From Lysobacteraceae bacterium (lineage in GTDB: Bacteria > Pseudomonadota > Gammaproteobacteria > Xanthomonadales > BQJN01), in NCBI GenBank assembly GCA_021604725.1, contig BQJN01000013.1:1-59058 (forward strand): a stretch of 59,058 nucleotides of DNA. Direction: 5' to 3'. The translations under genes and the position numbers were made by a program. The notes beneath the pieces were generated by a model. That model ran no database searches. It had not been told where the DNA came from and saw nothing but the letters and a program-made list of their open reading frames with translations. Positions within the stretch are counted from its first letter, which is position 1. The number at the start of each line of letters is the position of its first letter. Below are positions 34,314 through 43,396 of the stretch, piece by piece.

Positions 34314-36285
34314 AGCCAAAGTCACGAATAAACGGCTGCAGGGTTGGCCGCACTGCCGCCAGGCGTTTTTCATAGCGGCGCCAGCGTTCTCTTGCGGTCG
34401 TATATAAACCCGACGTCACTTGATGATAACTTGGTGTGTTCAACACGCCTCGCGCTCGGCCATGCTCGGCAAAGTCTCGTACAGCGTCATTCCATGGAAC
34501 GTCCAAAAAGTGCAGGCAGTCGCCTACCGCCTGATCGAAATCACCGACCAGATCTTCATATTTAATGCGGTGATATTGCAGAACGGGTCGTCGCTCATGG
34601 GCCAGCAAGGTAGACATCACCGCACTGTAGACATCTGCCACGCCTTGCAGGCTGGTGTAGTTAGCCAACACCGGATTGAGTGCGAAATCCTGCATAAAAC
34701 AACTAAGCACAACATCGAGCGGATGGCGCAAGGCGACCACTACGCGGGCCGTCGGGAATAGCTGCTCAATGAATCCAAGATGGACGGAACTGAGCGGCGA
34801 CTTGTCAATCAGAACACGATTTTCGTAGTCGCCCAGCTCATGTTGCACGCCAGCGAAATATTGTTCGCGAAGCTGTTCCAGTTGCCGGCTATCAAGTCGA
34901 GCCAAATCTCCCGGGTAGTCCAACTGTTCGGTTAACTGGACCAGCAAAGGTTTCTCTTCAAGCACTGCGAAACCACCATGCGCGTCCAGGACAGTGTCCA
35001 ACAGGGTGTTGCCAGATCGCTGGAACCCCAGCAAAAAGACCGGGTTTGCCTGGTCGATTGCCGTATTCGCAGTCACATCGAGCCGTGTTGAAACCGCCGC
35101 GATATCACGAACCGTTGTGGCGTAATCCAACGCCGGCGGCGATTGCATCTGCCACCACTGCAAAGCCAGACGATTGCCTTCGGAAAACTGCTCAAAGGCA
35201 TCGTCGCATTGTTTCAGTTTGTCCAGGACCTGGCCCAACTCAAAGGCACATTCTTTCTGCTCGCGAATATCGCTGGCCATCGGTTTGACTCGCAGCAAAC
35301 GATCGCGTGCGGTCTCGAGCTGCCCTGCCCTGCGCTCAACACGGGCCATCACTAAATGTGCAGCAACGTTGTCGCTATCAAGCTCCAGGGCCTGCTCGGC
35401 AGATGTCCGCGCTTGATCAACCCGATTGGCTAACTCATAGACTGTCGCCAGATTGGCGTGAGTTTCAGCTTGTTCATTCAGTTCCAACGCACGCCGGTAA
35501 GCCTGTTCGGCGCGTTCAAGGTCGCCCCCACCATTGACCAGACAATTGGCCAGATTATTGTGCACCGATGGATCGTCGCCTCGGGTCTGCAAGGCTCGCT
35601 CGTAGGCCTGCAGCGCCGCCTCAAATTGACCCAGTGCGTTGAGTGAAATGCCCATTGCATTGCAGGCGTCTCCGGGATCTGGGCTCAACTGGGTCGCTCG
35701 ATTGAAGGCATCGACAGCGTGTTGATGTTGCTCGTCGCGCTGATAGCACAAGCCCAGACCGTACCAGGCTTCGGCGTGATTTGGTGTGCGGTCAACCACC
35801 GTCTGTAGCAAGTGTTGTGCTTCGGTGAATTGCTGTTTTTGCATCAACAGATGACCAAGATTCAACCTGGCGTTGGCGTAGTCTGGTTGCATCACCAGCA
35901 CCTTGCGAAACAACGCCTCAGCCTGCTCCACCTGCTGCATACGTTGCAGCACGATGGCCAGATTATTGAGCGCCGACAGGTGGCTGGGCGCATTTTTGAT
36001 CGCCTCGCGAAATGCCTGCTCGGCCGCGTCCAGGGCATCGGCCTTCAACAACGCCCGCCCAAAATTGTAGTGCAACTCAGGATCGGCCCCCTGACTTATG
36101 CACAATTGCTCGTATAGAGCGGTTGCTCGGTCCAGGTCACCACTTTCAGCCTGCACCACCATCGACAGCTGCAAAGCACCGGGGTGCGAAGGCATTTCCG
36201 TGAGCAATTGCTCGCACAACGGTACCGCCAACTCTGGCTTGCCGGTGTCGAGATATTGAAGAATCTTGTTGACGGTCGCTTGCAT
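34303..36285 (-). CDS. TPR-sulfotransferase fusion protein
   Basis: A 660-residue protein: about ten TPR repeats (about 1-390; repeats such as AEAWYGLGLCYQRDEQHQHA and PSVHNNLANCLVNGGG) followed by a C-terminal sulfotransferase domain (about 405-660) with the PAPS loop PVFLLGFQRSGNTLLDTVL, the ALRHPLDVVLSCFMQDF strand and the RYEDLVGDF-like RIKYEDLVG. TPR-ST fusions are common in gammaproteobacteria and their substrates are unknown. The ATG at 36285 begins a clean TPR; the frame is open to a GTG at 36336. It is followed by GT2. Confidence 0.88.
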   Translation of the reverse strand: MQATVNKILQYLDTGKPELAVPLCEQLLTEMPSHPGALQLSMVVQAESGDLDRATALYEQLCISQGADPELHYNFGRALLKADALDAAEQAFREAIKNAPSHLSALNNLAIVLQRMQQVEQAEALFRKVLVMQPDYANARLNLGHLLMQKQQFTEAQHLLQTVVDRTPNHAEAWYGLGLCYQRDEQHQHAVDAFNRATQLSPDPGDACNAMGISLNALGQFEAALQAYERALQTRGDDPSVHNNLANCLVNGGGDLERAEQAYRRALELNEQAETHANLATVYELANRVDQARTSAEQALELDSDNVAAHLVMARVERRAGQLETARDRLLRVKPMASDIREQKECAFELGQVLDKLKQCDDAFEQFSEGNRLALQWWQMQSPPALDYATTVRDIAAVSTRLDVTANTAIDQANPVFLLGFQRSGNTLLDTVLDAHGGFAVLEEKPLLVQLTEQLDYPGDLARLDSRQLEQLREQYFAGVQHELGDYENRVLIDKSPLSSVHLGFIEQLFPTARVVVALRHPLDVVLSCFMQDFALNPVLANYTSLQGVADVYSAVMSTLLAHERRPVLQYHRIKYEDLVGDFDQAVGDCLHFLDVPWNDAVRDFAEHGRARGVLNTPSYHQVTSGLYTTARERWRRYEKRLAAVRPTLQPFIRDFGYDH

Positions 36286-36358
36286 GGACGCGCTATCGTA
36301 CTCAAGCTGCTCCACTGACGCTACAATGCCAGTCACTTAAAGAACAAAACCACAGCGA
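36286..36358. promoter_or_regulatory. Divergent promoter region of the kynurenine operon
   Basis: The 73 bases between the TPR-sulfotransferase gene and the first kynurenine gene must carry both promoters. No clear -35/-10 pair or operator stands out by eye. The ribosome-binding site of the dehydrogenase is weak (ATG follows CAGCGA). Confidence 0.35.
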
Positions 36359-37804
36359 ATGCACAAGATCGATAATTTCATCGATGGACAAAGGCAAGCA
36401 CCGGTGAGCGGACATTACCTGGACAATGTCGAGCCGGCCACCGGTCAGGTATACAGCCAGGTCGCGTCTTCCGACGCAGATGATGTCGACCGCGCCGTTG
36501 CTGCGGCCACCGCGGCGGCACCCGGCTGGTATGAACTCGGGGCAACAGGTCGAGCCGCTTGCATGCGACGATTGGCTGCCCTGGTCACGGCCCATGCCGA
36601 TGCATTGGCTCAGGCCGAATCAAAGGACAATGGCAAGCCATTGTGGCTGGCCAGCGAAGTGGATATTCCACGAGTGGCCAGTAACCTGGAATTTTTCGCC
36701 GACGCTGCCACTCAATTCGCTAGCGAATGTCACCCAATGACCCACGGCATCAACTACACCTTGCGCGAACCGTTGGGCGTCGTGGGGTGCATCTCGCCGT
36801 GGAATTTGCCGCTGTACCTGATGACCTGGAAGATTGCCCCGGCATTGGCCGCTGGCAACACCGTCGTCGCCAAACCCTCCGAAGTGACCCCCGCCACAGC
36901 CAGCCTGCTGGCCGAGCTCACCGTCGAAGCGGGCTGGCCGCCGGGTGTACTCAATCTGGTGCACGGCAGTGGGCCCAAGGCCGGTGCTTCGTTGGTTGAT
37001 CACCCAGGAATAAAGGCCGTTTCGTTTACCGGCGGAACCGCCACCGGAAAAGCCATCGCCAGCGCCATGGCCCCCACCTTCAGAAAGGTGTCCCTTGAGC
37101 TGGGCGGCAAGAACCCGACCGTTGTTTTTGACGATTGCGACTTCGAGCAGACGGTCGACCAGGTCGCCCGCGCCGCCTTTTCCAACCAGGGCCAGATCTG
37201 CCTTTGCGGATCACGGATATTGGTCCAGCAATCGATCTATGAGCGCTTCAAAAAGGCGCTGGTCGAACGTGTCGCGGCATTGCGCGTAGGCGACCCCACG
37301 GAATCGACCAGCCAACAAGGTGCGTTGGTGTCAGCCGCACACCGTGACAAGGTGTTGGTGGCGATCGATACCGCCAGAGCCGAAGGTGGCCAGGTGCTAT
37401 GCGGTGGCCATCCCGTTGAGGTATCGGGCCGTTGCAGCGAGGGGTATTTTGTAGCCCCGACCTTGATCGAGGGCCTGGACATGTACTGTGCTACCGCGCA
37501 AGAGGAGATTTTCGGACCGGTTGCGACTTTGCATGCCTTTGCTGATGAGACCGAAGCGGTGCAACTGGCCAACGCCACGCGCTATGGACTGGCAGCCAGT
37601 GTTTGGAGCAATGATGTCCACCGTTGCCATCGCGTCGCAAAAAACCTGCAATGCGGTATTGTCTGGGTCAATTGCTGGATGGTCCGTGACTTGCGAACAC
37701 CGTTCGGTGGCACCAAAGCCTCTGGACTGGGCCGTGAAGGCGGCCTGGAAGCGATGCGCTTTTTCACTGAACCGAAAAATGTTTGTATTGATGTGGGATT
37801 ATGA
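36359..37804 (+). CDS. nbaE: 2-aminomuconic semialdehyde dehydrogenase
   Basis: An NAD aldehyde dehydrogenase of 481 residues with catalytic Glu247 in SLELGGKNP and Cys281 in NQGQICLCGSR, the cofactor loop FTGGTATGK, and CISPWNLPLYLMTWK. Family and context place it in the 2-aminomuconate semialdehyde dehydrogenase (ALDH8-like) group, turning 2-aminomuconic semialdehyde into 2-aminomuconate. It is the first gene of a seven-gene operon for kynurenine breakdown, with an ATGA overlap to the deaminase gene. The exact semialdehyde substrate is inferred from its neighbours. Confidence 0.87.
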   Translation: MHKIDNFIDGQRQAPVSGHYLDNVEPATGQVYSQVASSDADDVDRAVAAATAAAPGWYELGATGRAACMRRLAALVTAHADALAQAESKDNGKPLWLASEVDIPRVASNLEFFADAATQFASECHPMTHGINYTLREPLGVVGCISPWNLPLYLMTWKIAPALAAGNTVVAKPSEVTPATASLLAELTVEAGWPPGVLNLVHGSGPKAGASLVDHPGIKAVSFTGGTATGKAIASAMAPTFRKVSLELGGKNPTVVFDDCDFEQTVDQVARAAFSNQGQICLCGSRILVQQSIYERFKKALVERVAALRVGDPTESTSQQGALVSAAHRDKVLVAIDTARAEGGQVLCGGHPVEVSGRCSEGYFVAPTLIEGLDMYCATAQEEIFGPVATLHAFADETEAVQLANATRYGLAASVWSNDVHRCHRVAKNLQCGIVWVNCWMVRDLRTPFGGTKASGLGREGGLEAMRFFTEPKNVCIDVGL

Positions 37805-38229
37805 CTGAACAAAACACCATCACAACCACAACTGCCCCGCCGCCGGTCGGAGCCTACCCGCACGCTCGTCGCGTCGGCAACCTGTTGTTCCTGTCCGGCG
37901 TCGGCCCCAGAGCTGCCGACGGCAGCGGCATTCCCGGCAATGTGTACGATGATCAAGGACGCTTGCAGTCTTACGATATTGAAGCGCAATGTCACTCAGT
38001 GTTCGGCAACGTGCGAGCAGTCCTCGAGGCCTCTGGTGCACGCTTGGAAGATCTGGTCGATGTCACGGTGTTTCTGACCGACATGCAAAACGACTTCGCC
38101 ACCTTCAATCGTTTGTATGCTGATTACTTCAAGAACTGTAACCCTTGTAGAACAACGATAGAAATCAATGCCTTACCGACACCTATTGCGATCGAGTTGA
38201 AGTGTGTCGCTGCGCTGGGAGCCGAATGA
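37801..38229 (+). CDS. RidA-family 2-aminomuconate deaminase
   Basis: A 142-residue RidA/YjgF-fold protein with [17 protein letters not shown], the Arg-containing [20 protein letters not shown] and typical spacing. In this pathway a RidA-fold protein, AmnD/NbaF, hydrolyses 2-aminomuconate to 4-oxalocrotonate and ammonia; position between the dehydrogenase and dioxygenase genes supports that role. A general RidA imine deaminase would be the alternative. It overlaps both neighbours by 4 bases. Confidence 0.85.
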   Translation: MTEQNTITTTTAPPPVGAYPHARRVGNLLFLSGVGPRAADGSGIPGNVYDDQGRLQSYDIEAQCHSVFGNVRAVLEASGARLEDLVDVTVFLTDMQNDFATFNRLYADYFKNCNPCRTTIEINALPTPIAIELKCVAALGAE

Positions 38230-38747
38230 TGTTAACGCCACCTTTGAATTTCAAAAAATGGATCGACGACCACCGTCACCTGCTAAAACCACCCGTTTGC
38301 AACAAAGTCATTTGGGAGGACGCAGACTTCATCGCCATGGTTATTGGCGGGCCAAACGCCAGGACTGACTATCATTACGACGAAGGACCTGAGTTCTTCT
38401 ATCAGATCGAAGGCTCAATGACCTTGAAAGTCGTCGACGAAGGTGAACACAAAGACATACCAATACATGCCGGCGAGATATTCATGTTGCCACCACGAGT
38501 TCACCACTCTCCACAGCGGCACGCCAATAGCATTGGCCTGGTCATTGAACGCAAGCGCCTTGAGCATGAACAGGATGGCCTGATCTGGTACTGCCAAAAT
38601 TGCGATGAGTTGCTATATGAAGAGTACTTTCACCTGAACAACATCGAGGCTGATTTTCCTCCAGTGTTCGACAGGTTCTACGGTTCAGAGGCGCGCCGAA
38701 CCTGCGCTTCCTGTGGTCATATCAGCCAAACAGCCAAAAAAGCATGA
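38226..38747 (+). CDS. nbaC: 3-hydroxyanthranilate 3,4-dioxygenase
   Basis: This extradiol cupin dioxygenase cleaves 3-hydroxyanthranilate to 2-amino-3-carboxymuconate semialdehyde. The 173-residue protein has the iron ligands His50 and Glu56 in [12 protein letters not shown] and His94 in HHSPQR, plus a C-terminal rubredoxin-like site with Cys123/Cys126 (CQNC) and Cys160/Cys163 (CASC), as in the studied bacterial enzyme. Arg46, Arg98 and Glu109 (substrate-site residues of the family) are also in place. The ATG at 38226 overlaps the previous stop; a second ATG follows at once. Confidence 0.96.
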   Translation: MMLTPPLNFKKWIDDHRHLLKPPVCNKVIWEDADFIAMVIGGPNARTDYHYDEGPEFFYQIEGSMTLKVVDEGEHKDIPIHAGEIFMLPPRVHHSPQRHANSIGLVIERKRLEHEQDGLIWYCQNCDELLYEEYFHLNNIEADFPPVFDRFYGSEARRTCASCGHISQTAKKA

Positions 38748-38787
38748 CCAATAGCGAGTCCAACAAAAAGACCAAGGTGCCTCGACC

Positions 38788-39795
38788 ATGCTGAAAATCG
38801 ATATGCATGCCCACATCCTGCCACCAGACTGGCCGAACCTGACTGCAAAATACGGTGCGCCCGGTTTTCCTTACCTGGTGCGCCGCGACGGTCGGCATTT
38901 GATCTATCGCGATGGCCGCTTCTTTCGCGAGATCTGGGGCAACTCATGGGACCCCGAACAGCGAATCGCCGAGTTTGCACAGCACAACGTACAGGTTCAG
39001 GTCTTGTCGACCGTGCCGGTGATGTTCAGTTACGGTGCCAAGGGTGAGCATGCCCTGGAGCTCGGCCGTCATCTCAACGACCACATTGCCACCCTGGCCA
39101 ACGATTACCCTAGACACATCGTTGGCCTGGGCACCTTGCCGATGCAGTCCCCCGAGTTGGCGATAGCCGAGTTGCAGCGTTGCCACAGCATTGGGCTGCG
39201 CGGTATTCAGATCGGTTCTCATGTCAACGGCTGGAATCTGGATGCGCCCGAGCTATTTGACGTATTTGAGGCGATGCAGGATTTGAGTATGGCCTTGTTG
39301 GTGCACCCGTGGCAGATGATGGGAGCCGACTCCATGCCTAAATACTGGCTGCCATGGCTGGTCGGAATGCCTGCCGAGCAATCGCGCGCCATCTGCTGCA
39401 TGATCTTCGGCGGCGTGTTCGAACGGCTACCAGATCTGCGGGTTTGCTTTGCACATGGCGGCGGTTCATTTCCTGCCACTGTGGGCCGCATTGAACATGG
39501 TTTTCGTATGCGGCCGGACCTGGTCGCCACCGACAACAAACGAAACCCCCGGGAGTACCTGGGCAAGTTTTACGTCGACTCGGTGGTGCATGACCCACAG
39601 GCTTTGAAGTATTTGCTTGAAGTGGTCGGCGAACGCATGGTCATGCTCGGCACCGACTACCCGTTCCCCTTGGGTGAGCAACAACCGGGCAGCGGCATCG
39701 CGGCGTTGCAGCTGTCAGATGACAAGGCGGCGCGCCTCTACCATGGGGCCGCCCTGGAGTGGCTGGGTTTGGACAAGGGTCAATTCGTCGCGTGA
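38788..39795 (+). CDS. nbaD: 2-amino-3-carboxymuconate-6-semialdehyde decarboxylase
   Basis: ACMSD removes CO2 from the dioxygenase product, keeping it out of the quinolinate branch. The 335-residue amidohydrolase-fold protein begins MLKIDMHAHILPPDWP (zinc HxH), and shows LVHPWQMMG (zinc His), FAHGGGSFP and MLGTDYPFPLGE (zinc Asp), as in the family. A 40-base gap separates it from the dioxygenase gene; AAGGTG before the ATG is the ribosome-binding site. Its stop overlaps the start of the cyclase-family gene. Confidence 0.94.
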   Translation: MLKIDMHAHILPPDWPNLTAKYGAPGFPYLVRRDGRHLIYRDGRFFREIWGNSWDPEQRIAEFAQHNVQVQVLSTVPVMFSYGAKGEHALELGRHLNDHIATLANDYPRHIVGLGTLPMQSPELAIAELQRCHSIGLRGIQIGSHVNGWNLDAPELFDVFEAMQDLSMALLVHPWQMMGADSMPKYWLPWLVGMPAEQSRAICCMIFGGVFERLPDLRVCFAHGGGSFPATVGRIEHGFRMRPDLVATDNKRNPREYLGKFYVDSVVHDPQALKYLLEVVGERMVMLGTDYPFPLGEQQPGSGIAALQLSDDKAARLYHGAALEWLGLDKGQFVA

Positions 39796-40589
39796 AGCTG
39801 GAACTGCAACTGGGCACGCAACGGTTTCGCGTAATGATGGACAATGCGGTGGACTTGTCTCAACCGGTGCGATTCGATGGTCCACAGCCGCGTTTTTTTG
39901 GTGTGGCAGCAGCTACTTCGCGACCGATTTCCGACGGCAAGTTTGTCGGCGATACCCGCGTCGGTGGCTCATGCAACGTCAATCAACTAAGCATCACCCC
40001 GCATTGCAACTCGACCCATACTGAGTCTGCTGCCCATGTCAGCCACCTTGCGCCAACGATTGACGCGGTAGCACCGCTGAAGCTGGTTCCTGCTTTGGTG
40101 ATTTCAATCGATGGAGACGCCAACTCTGCCGAAAGCTACCCCGTAGCTTTGCGCGACAACGACCTGTTGATAACAGCCGCCGCATTGCGATCGGCCATGG
40201 AGGCGCACCCTGGCTCAGCGCAAGCGAAAGCTATGGTAATTCGAACTGGTGCTCGCCCCAACACGGATTTCGACCAACAGGGCTACCCATTCCTGAGTGT
40301 AGACGCGGCGGGCTATCTCGCTGCGTCCGCGATCCAGCATTTGCTTATCGACACTCCATCGGTGGATCGCGCTGATGACCAGGGCCGTCTTGCCGCGCAC
40401 CGCGTCTTTTTCGGCCTGCCGGCCGAAGGCGTGTCCTGCGGCCAGTTGCCAGAAAAAACCATTACCGAATTGATCGTGGTGCCACCGGAGTTGAGCGATG
40501 GCGTATATCTGCTCCATCTCGGTGTTCCGCCCTTTGTCACGGACGCTGCGCCATCGCGCCCAGTGTTGTACCCAATAGAACCCTGCTGA
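39792..40589 (+). CDS. Cyclase-family hydrolase, kynurenine formamidase candidate
   Basis: A 265-residue metal-dependent cyclase-family protein. KynB-type formamidases carry HxGTHxDxPxH; the matching place here reads HCNSTHTESAAHV, so His, Thr-His and the last His are kept while the Gly, Asp and Pro are replaced (Asp by Glu). Given the operon, hydrolysis of N-formylkynurenine to kynurenine is the likely role, but the divergent motif leaves room for another lactone or amide substrate. The GTG at 39792 overlaps the ACMSD stop. Its stop lies 18 bases before kynU. Confidence 0.75.
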   Translation: MKLELQLGTQRFRVMMDNAVDLSQPVRFDGPQPRFFGVAAATSRPISDGKFVGDTRVGGSCNVNQLSITPHCNSTHTESAAHVSHLAPTIDAVAPLKLVPALVISIDGDANSAESYPVALRDNDLLITAAALRSAMEAHPGSAQAKAMVIRTGARPNTDFDQQGYPFLSVDAAGYLAASAIQHLLIDTPSVDRADDQGRLAAHRVFFGLPAEGVSCGQLPEKTITELIVVPPELSDGVYLLHLGVPPFVTDAAPSRPVLYPIEPC

Positions 40590-40607
40590 CTGACGGCGAT
40601 TAACAAC

Positions 40608-41894
40608 GTGAAGCCCTCCGACCTCAAATTCGAAGCAACCATCGACTGCGCTCGAGCCCTGGACGCTGCCGACCCAATGTCACGCTGGCGCGACGAGTTC
40701 TGCATTCCACAGACCAATAACAAACCGCAGGTTTACCTATGCGGCAATTCCCTGGGTTTGCAACCGAAGCGGTTGCAGGCTGAAATGGACCAAGAACTCG
40801 AGGCCTGGCGCCGCTATGGCGTCGGTGGTCACTTCGAAGGCAAATACCCCTGGATGCCCTATCATGAGTTTGTACGGGAACCTCTGGCGCGCCTGGTAGG
40901 TGCCCATCCCGATGAAGTTGTTGCGATGAATTCGCTGACCGTCAATCTGCACTTGATGATGGTGAGTTTCTATCGACCCAGTCCCGAGCGCCACCGCATC
41001 GTGATTGAAAAAGGGGCCTTCCCGTCGGACCGTTACGCTGTGGAGTCGCAGATCCGCTTCCACGGCTATGACCCTGACTCCAGCCTGGTAGAGTTGATTG
41101 ACAACGACGGCAGCGGGCTGCTCAGTCTGTCGACACTGGACGCTTACCTGAACGAACACGGCGACAGCGTGGCGCTGGTGCTGATGCCAGGTGTGCAATA
41201 CGCCACGGGGCAATTCACACCACCGGGCGAGGTCGTCGAGTTGGCCCGCCGCCATGGCTGTCAGGTTGGTTTTGATCTGGCCCATGCCGTCGGCAACTTG
41301 CCATTGACCTTGCACGATGACGATGCCGACTTCGCCGTTTGGTGTTCATACAAGTACCTAAACAGTGGCGCGGGTGCTGTAGCCGGCTGCTTCGTTCATC
41401 GCAAGCACAGCCAACGCACCGACTTGCCGCGATTTGCTGGTTGGTGGGGCCATGACCCAAGTACGCGATTCAAAATGGGCGACAAATTCGTACCCGCCGC
41501 CGGTGCCGACGCCTGGCAATTGAGCAACCCACCGATCTATGGTCTGGCACCCGTACGCGTTTCTTTGGGCATTTTCGATGAAGCGGGAATTAAGCATTTA
41601 CGTGACAAATCAATCACTTTGACAGCTTATCTGGAATATCTGGTGGAGATTCGACTGGCTGGCCGTATTGCCATTCGAACGCCTTCTGACCCTGGCAAAC
41701 GTGGCTGCCAGTTGTCACTGGCTTTTGCCGACGCCAAGTTGGGCAAATCCGTGCACCAAGCCATGGAAACGGCCGGGTTCGTTGGCGACTGGCGCGAACC
41801 TGACGTCCTGCGAGCATCGCCGGCGCCGCTTTACAACAATTTCAGTGATGTATTCCAGTTCGTTGATGAGCTGGCGCGGAGACTGAGCCAATGA
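40608..41894 (+). CDS. kynU: Kynureninase
   Basis: Kynureninase is a PLP enzyme that splits kynurenine, or 3-hydroxykynurenine, into (3-hydroxy)anthranilate and alanine. The 428-residue protein has the PLP lysine Lys249 in WCSYKYLNSGAG, the PLP-Asp region VGFDLAHAVGNLPL, and VYLCGNSLGLQPK and MNSLTVNLHLMM near the N-terminus. The start is GTG at 40608. It overlaps kmo by 4 bases. The alanine it releases could feed alanine dehydrogenase, which lies at the window's left end. Confidence 0.95.
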   Translation: MKPSDLKFEATIDCARALDAADPMSRWRDEFCIPQTNNKPQVYLCGNSLGLQPKRLQAEMDQELEAWRRYGVGGHFEGKYPWMPYHEFVREPLARLVGAHPDEVVAMNSLTVNLHLMMVSFYRPSPERHRIVIEKGAFPSDRYAVESQIRFHGYDPDSSLVELIDNDGSGLLSLSTLDAYLNEHGDSVALVLMPGVQYATGQFTPPGEVVELARRHGCQVGFDLAHAVGNLPLTLHDDDADFAVWCSYKYLNSGAGAVAGCFVHRKHSQRTDLPRFAGWWGHDPSTRFKMGDKFVPAAGADAWQLSNPPIYGLAPVRVSLGIFDEAGIKHLRDKSITLTAYLEYLVEIRLAGRIAIRTPSDPGKRGCQLSLAFADAKLGKSVHQAMETAGFVGDWREPDVLRASPAPLYNNFSDVFQFVDELARRLSQ

Positions 41895-43237
41895 ACGACA
41901 GATTCGATATTACTGTGGTGGGCGCGGGCCTTACCGGCGCGCTGATCGCCATCATGATGGCCAGACGCGGCTTCTCCGTTGAGGTCATTGAGAAACGTCC
42001 TGACATGCGCAAGCACGATATCAGTGCGGGGCGCTCAATTAACCTGGCGCTTGCCGAACGGGGAATCGAAGCCTTGCGGCGGGTGGGGTTATACGACGAA
42101 GTGTCGCGCTACACCATTGCGATGCACGGGCGTCAGGTCCACGATTTGGACGGAGCACAGAATCACCAGCCCTACGGACAGGCGGCGCATGAAATCGTCT
42201 ATTCGGTGCACCGTGGGCTGCTCAACAAGACCTTGCTGAACGCAGCTGAGAAAGCCGGTGTGCAATTGACCTTCGACCAGAGCATCCACAGCGTGGACCT
42301 GGAACAGCAAGTCTTGCACCTCGGTGATAGCGATGTTGATGGGCAGCATGCATTCAATGTACTGATTGGCGCCGATGGTGCTGGTTCTCGAATTCGCGCA
42401 GCCATGGCGAGCTACCGCGGTTTTGATGTGCATGAAGACCTGCTGGACCACGGCTACAAGGAACTGCACACGCCACCCGATTCCAGCGGCGAGTTTCGAA
42501 TGGAAGCCAATGCCTTGCATATCTGGCCTCGCGGCGGCTTCATGATGATTGCACTGCCAAATTCAGACGGCAGCTTTACCAATACGCTGTTTCTGGCCAA
42601 CAAAGGCGAGCCCAGTTTCGAGTCCATCGCTGCCAATAGCAATCCGGCGTCATTTCTTACTGATCAGTTTGGCGATGCAGTTGCCTTGATCCCCGACTTC
42701 GTCGAGCAATATGACTCCAATCCTGTCGGTCTATTAGGCACTGTACGATGCCCGCAATGGAACGACGGTGGTCGGGCGGTATTAATTGGTGACGCCGCTC
42801 ATGCCATTGTGCCGTTTCACGGCCAGGGCATGAACTGCGGCTTCGAAGACTGCACAACGCTCGATCTGTTGGTCGATGCCATCGGGCCGCATTGGCCTCA
42901 AGTATTTGATGAATTCGAGATGATGCGCAAGCCCAACGCTGATGCAATAGCCACCATGGCCCTGGAAAACTATATTGAAATGCGCTCGGACGTTGCAGAC
43001 CCAGGCTATTTGTTGCGTCGCCAGTTGGAGCGCGAACTCGAGCGACGACACCCAAACGTTTTTGTGCCGCGTTACTCAATGGTGATGTTTCACAAAATTC
43101 CTTACCAGGATGCCTTGAGTCGTGGTGCCAAACAGGCCGACGTGTTGCGAAAACTCACTGACGGCATCAGCACGCTTGAGCAAGTCGACTATGAGCGTGC
43201 AGCAAAATGGGTGGAGCGCGAGCTAACCCCGGTCTGA
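41891..43237 (+). CDS. kmo: Kynurenine 3-monooxygenase
   Basis: KMO is an FAD monooxygenase that hydroxylates kynurenine at C3 with NADPH and oxygen. The 448-residue sequence has the FAD Rossmann motif VVGAGLTGALIA, the SINLALAERGIEALR segment, GADGAGSRIRAAM, and GDAAHAIVPFHGQGMNCGFEDC, the diagnostic KMO flavin and active-site motif. The C-terminal amphipathic region found in mitochondrial KMO is short. It is the last gene of the operon. Confidence 0.96.
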   Translation: MNDRFDITVVGAGLTGALIAIMMARRGFSVEVIEKRPDMRKHDISAGRSINLALAERGIEALRRVGLYDEVSRYTIAMHGRQVHDLDGAQNHQPYGQAAHEIVYSVHRGLLNKTLLNAAEKAGVQLTFDQSIHSVDLEQQVLHLGDSDVDGQHAFNVLIGADGAGSRIRAAMASYRGFDVHEDLLDHGYKELHTPPDSSGEFRMEANALHIWPRGGFMMIALPNSDGSFTNTLFLANKGEPSFESIAANSNPASFLTDQFGDAVALIPDFVEQYDSNPVGLLGTVRCPQWNDGGRAVLIGDAAHAIVPFHGQGMNCGFEDCTTLDLLVDAIGPHWPQVFDEFEMMRKPNADAIATMALENYIEMRSDVADPGYLLRRQLERELERRHPNVFVPRYSMVMFHKIPYQDALSRGAKQADVLRKLTDGISTLEQVDYERAAKWVERELTPV

Positions 43238-43396
43238 GTCAGCAGTGACCGTGCCGTAGTGGTTTTTGCTAGTATAGGACGTGCATTTGTAACTTTTTGC
43301 TGACCAATGTAATCCAATATCGCTCAAGCGATCCAGCGACTTTCGTCATAGACCACGGACCAGAACGGTACGGTGCACATTCGGAGCGCGTCGACC

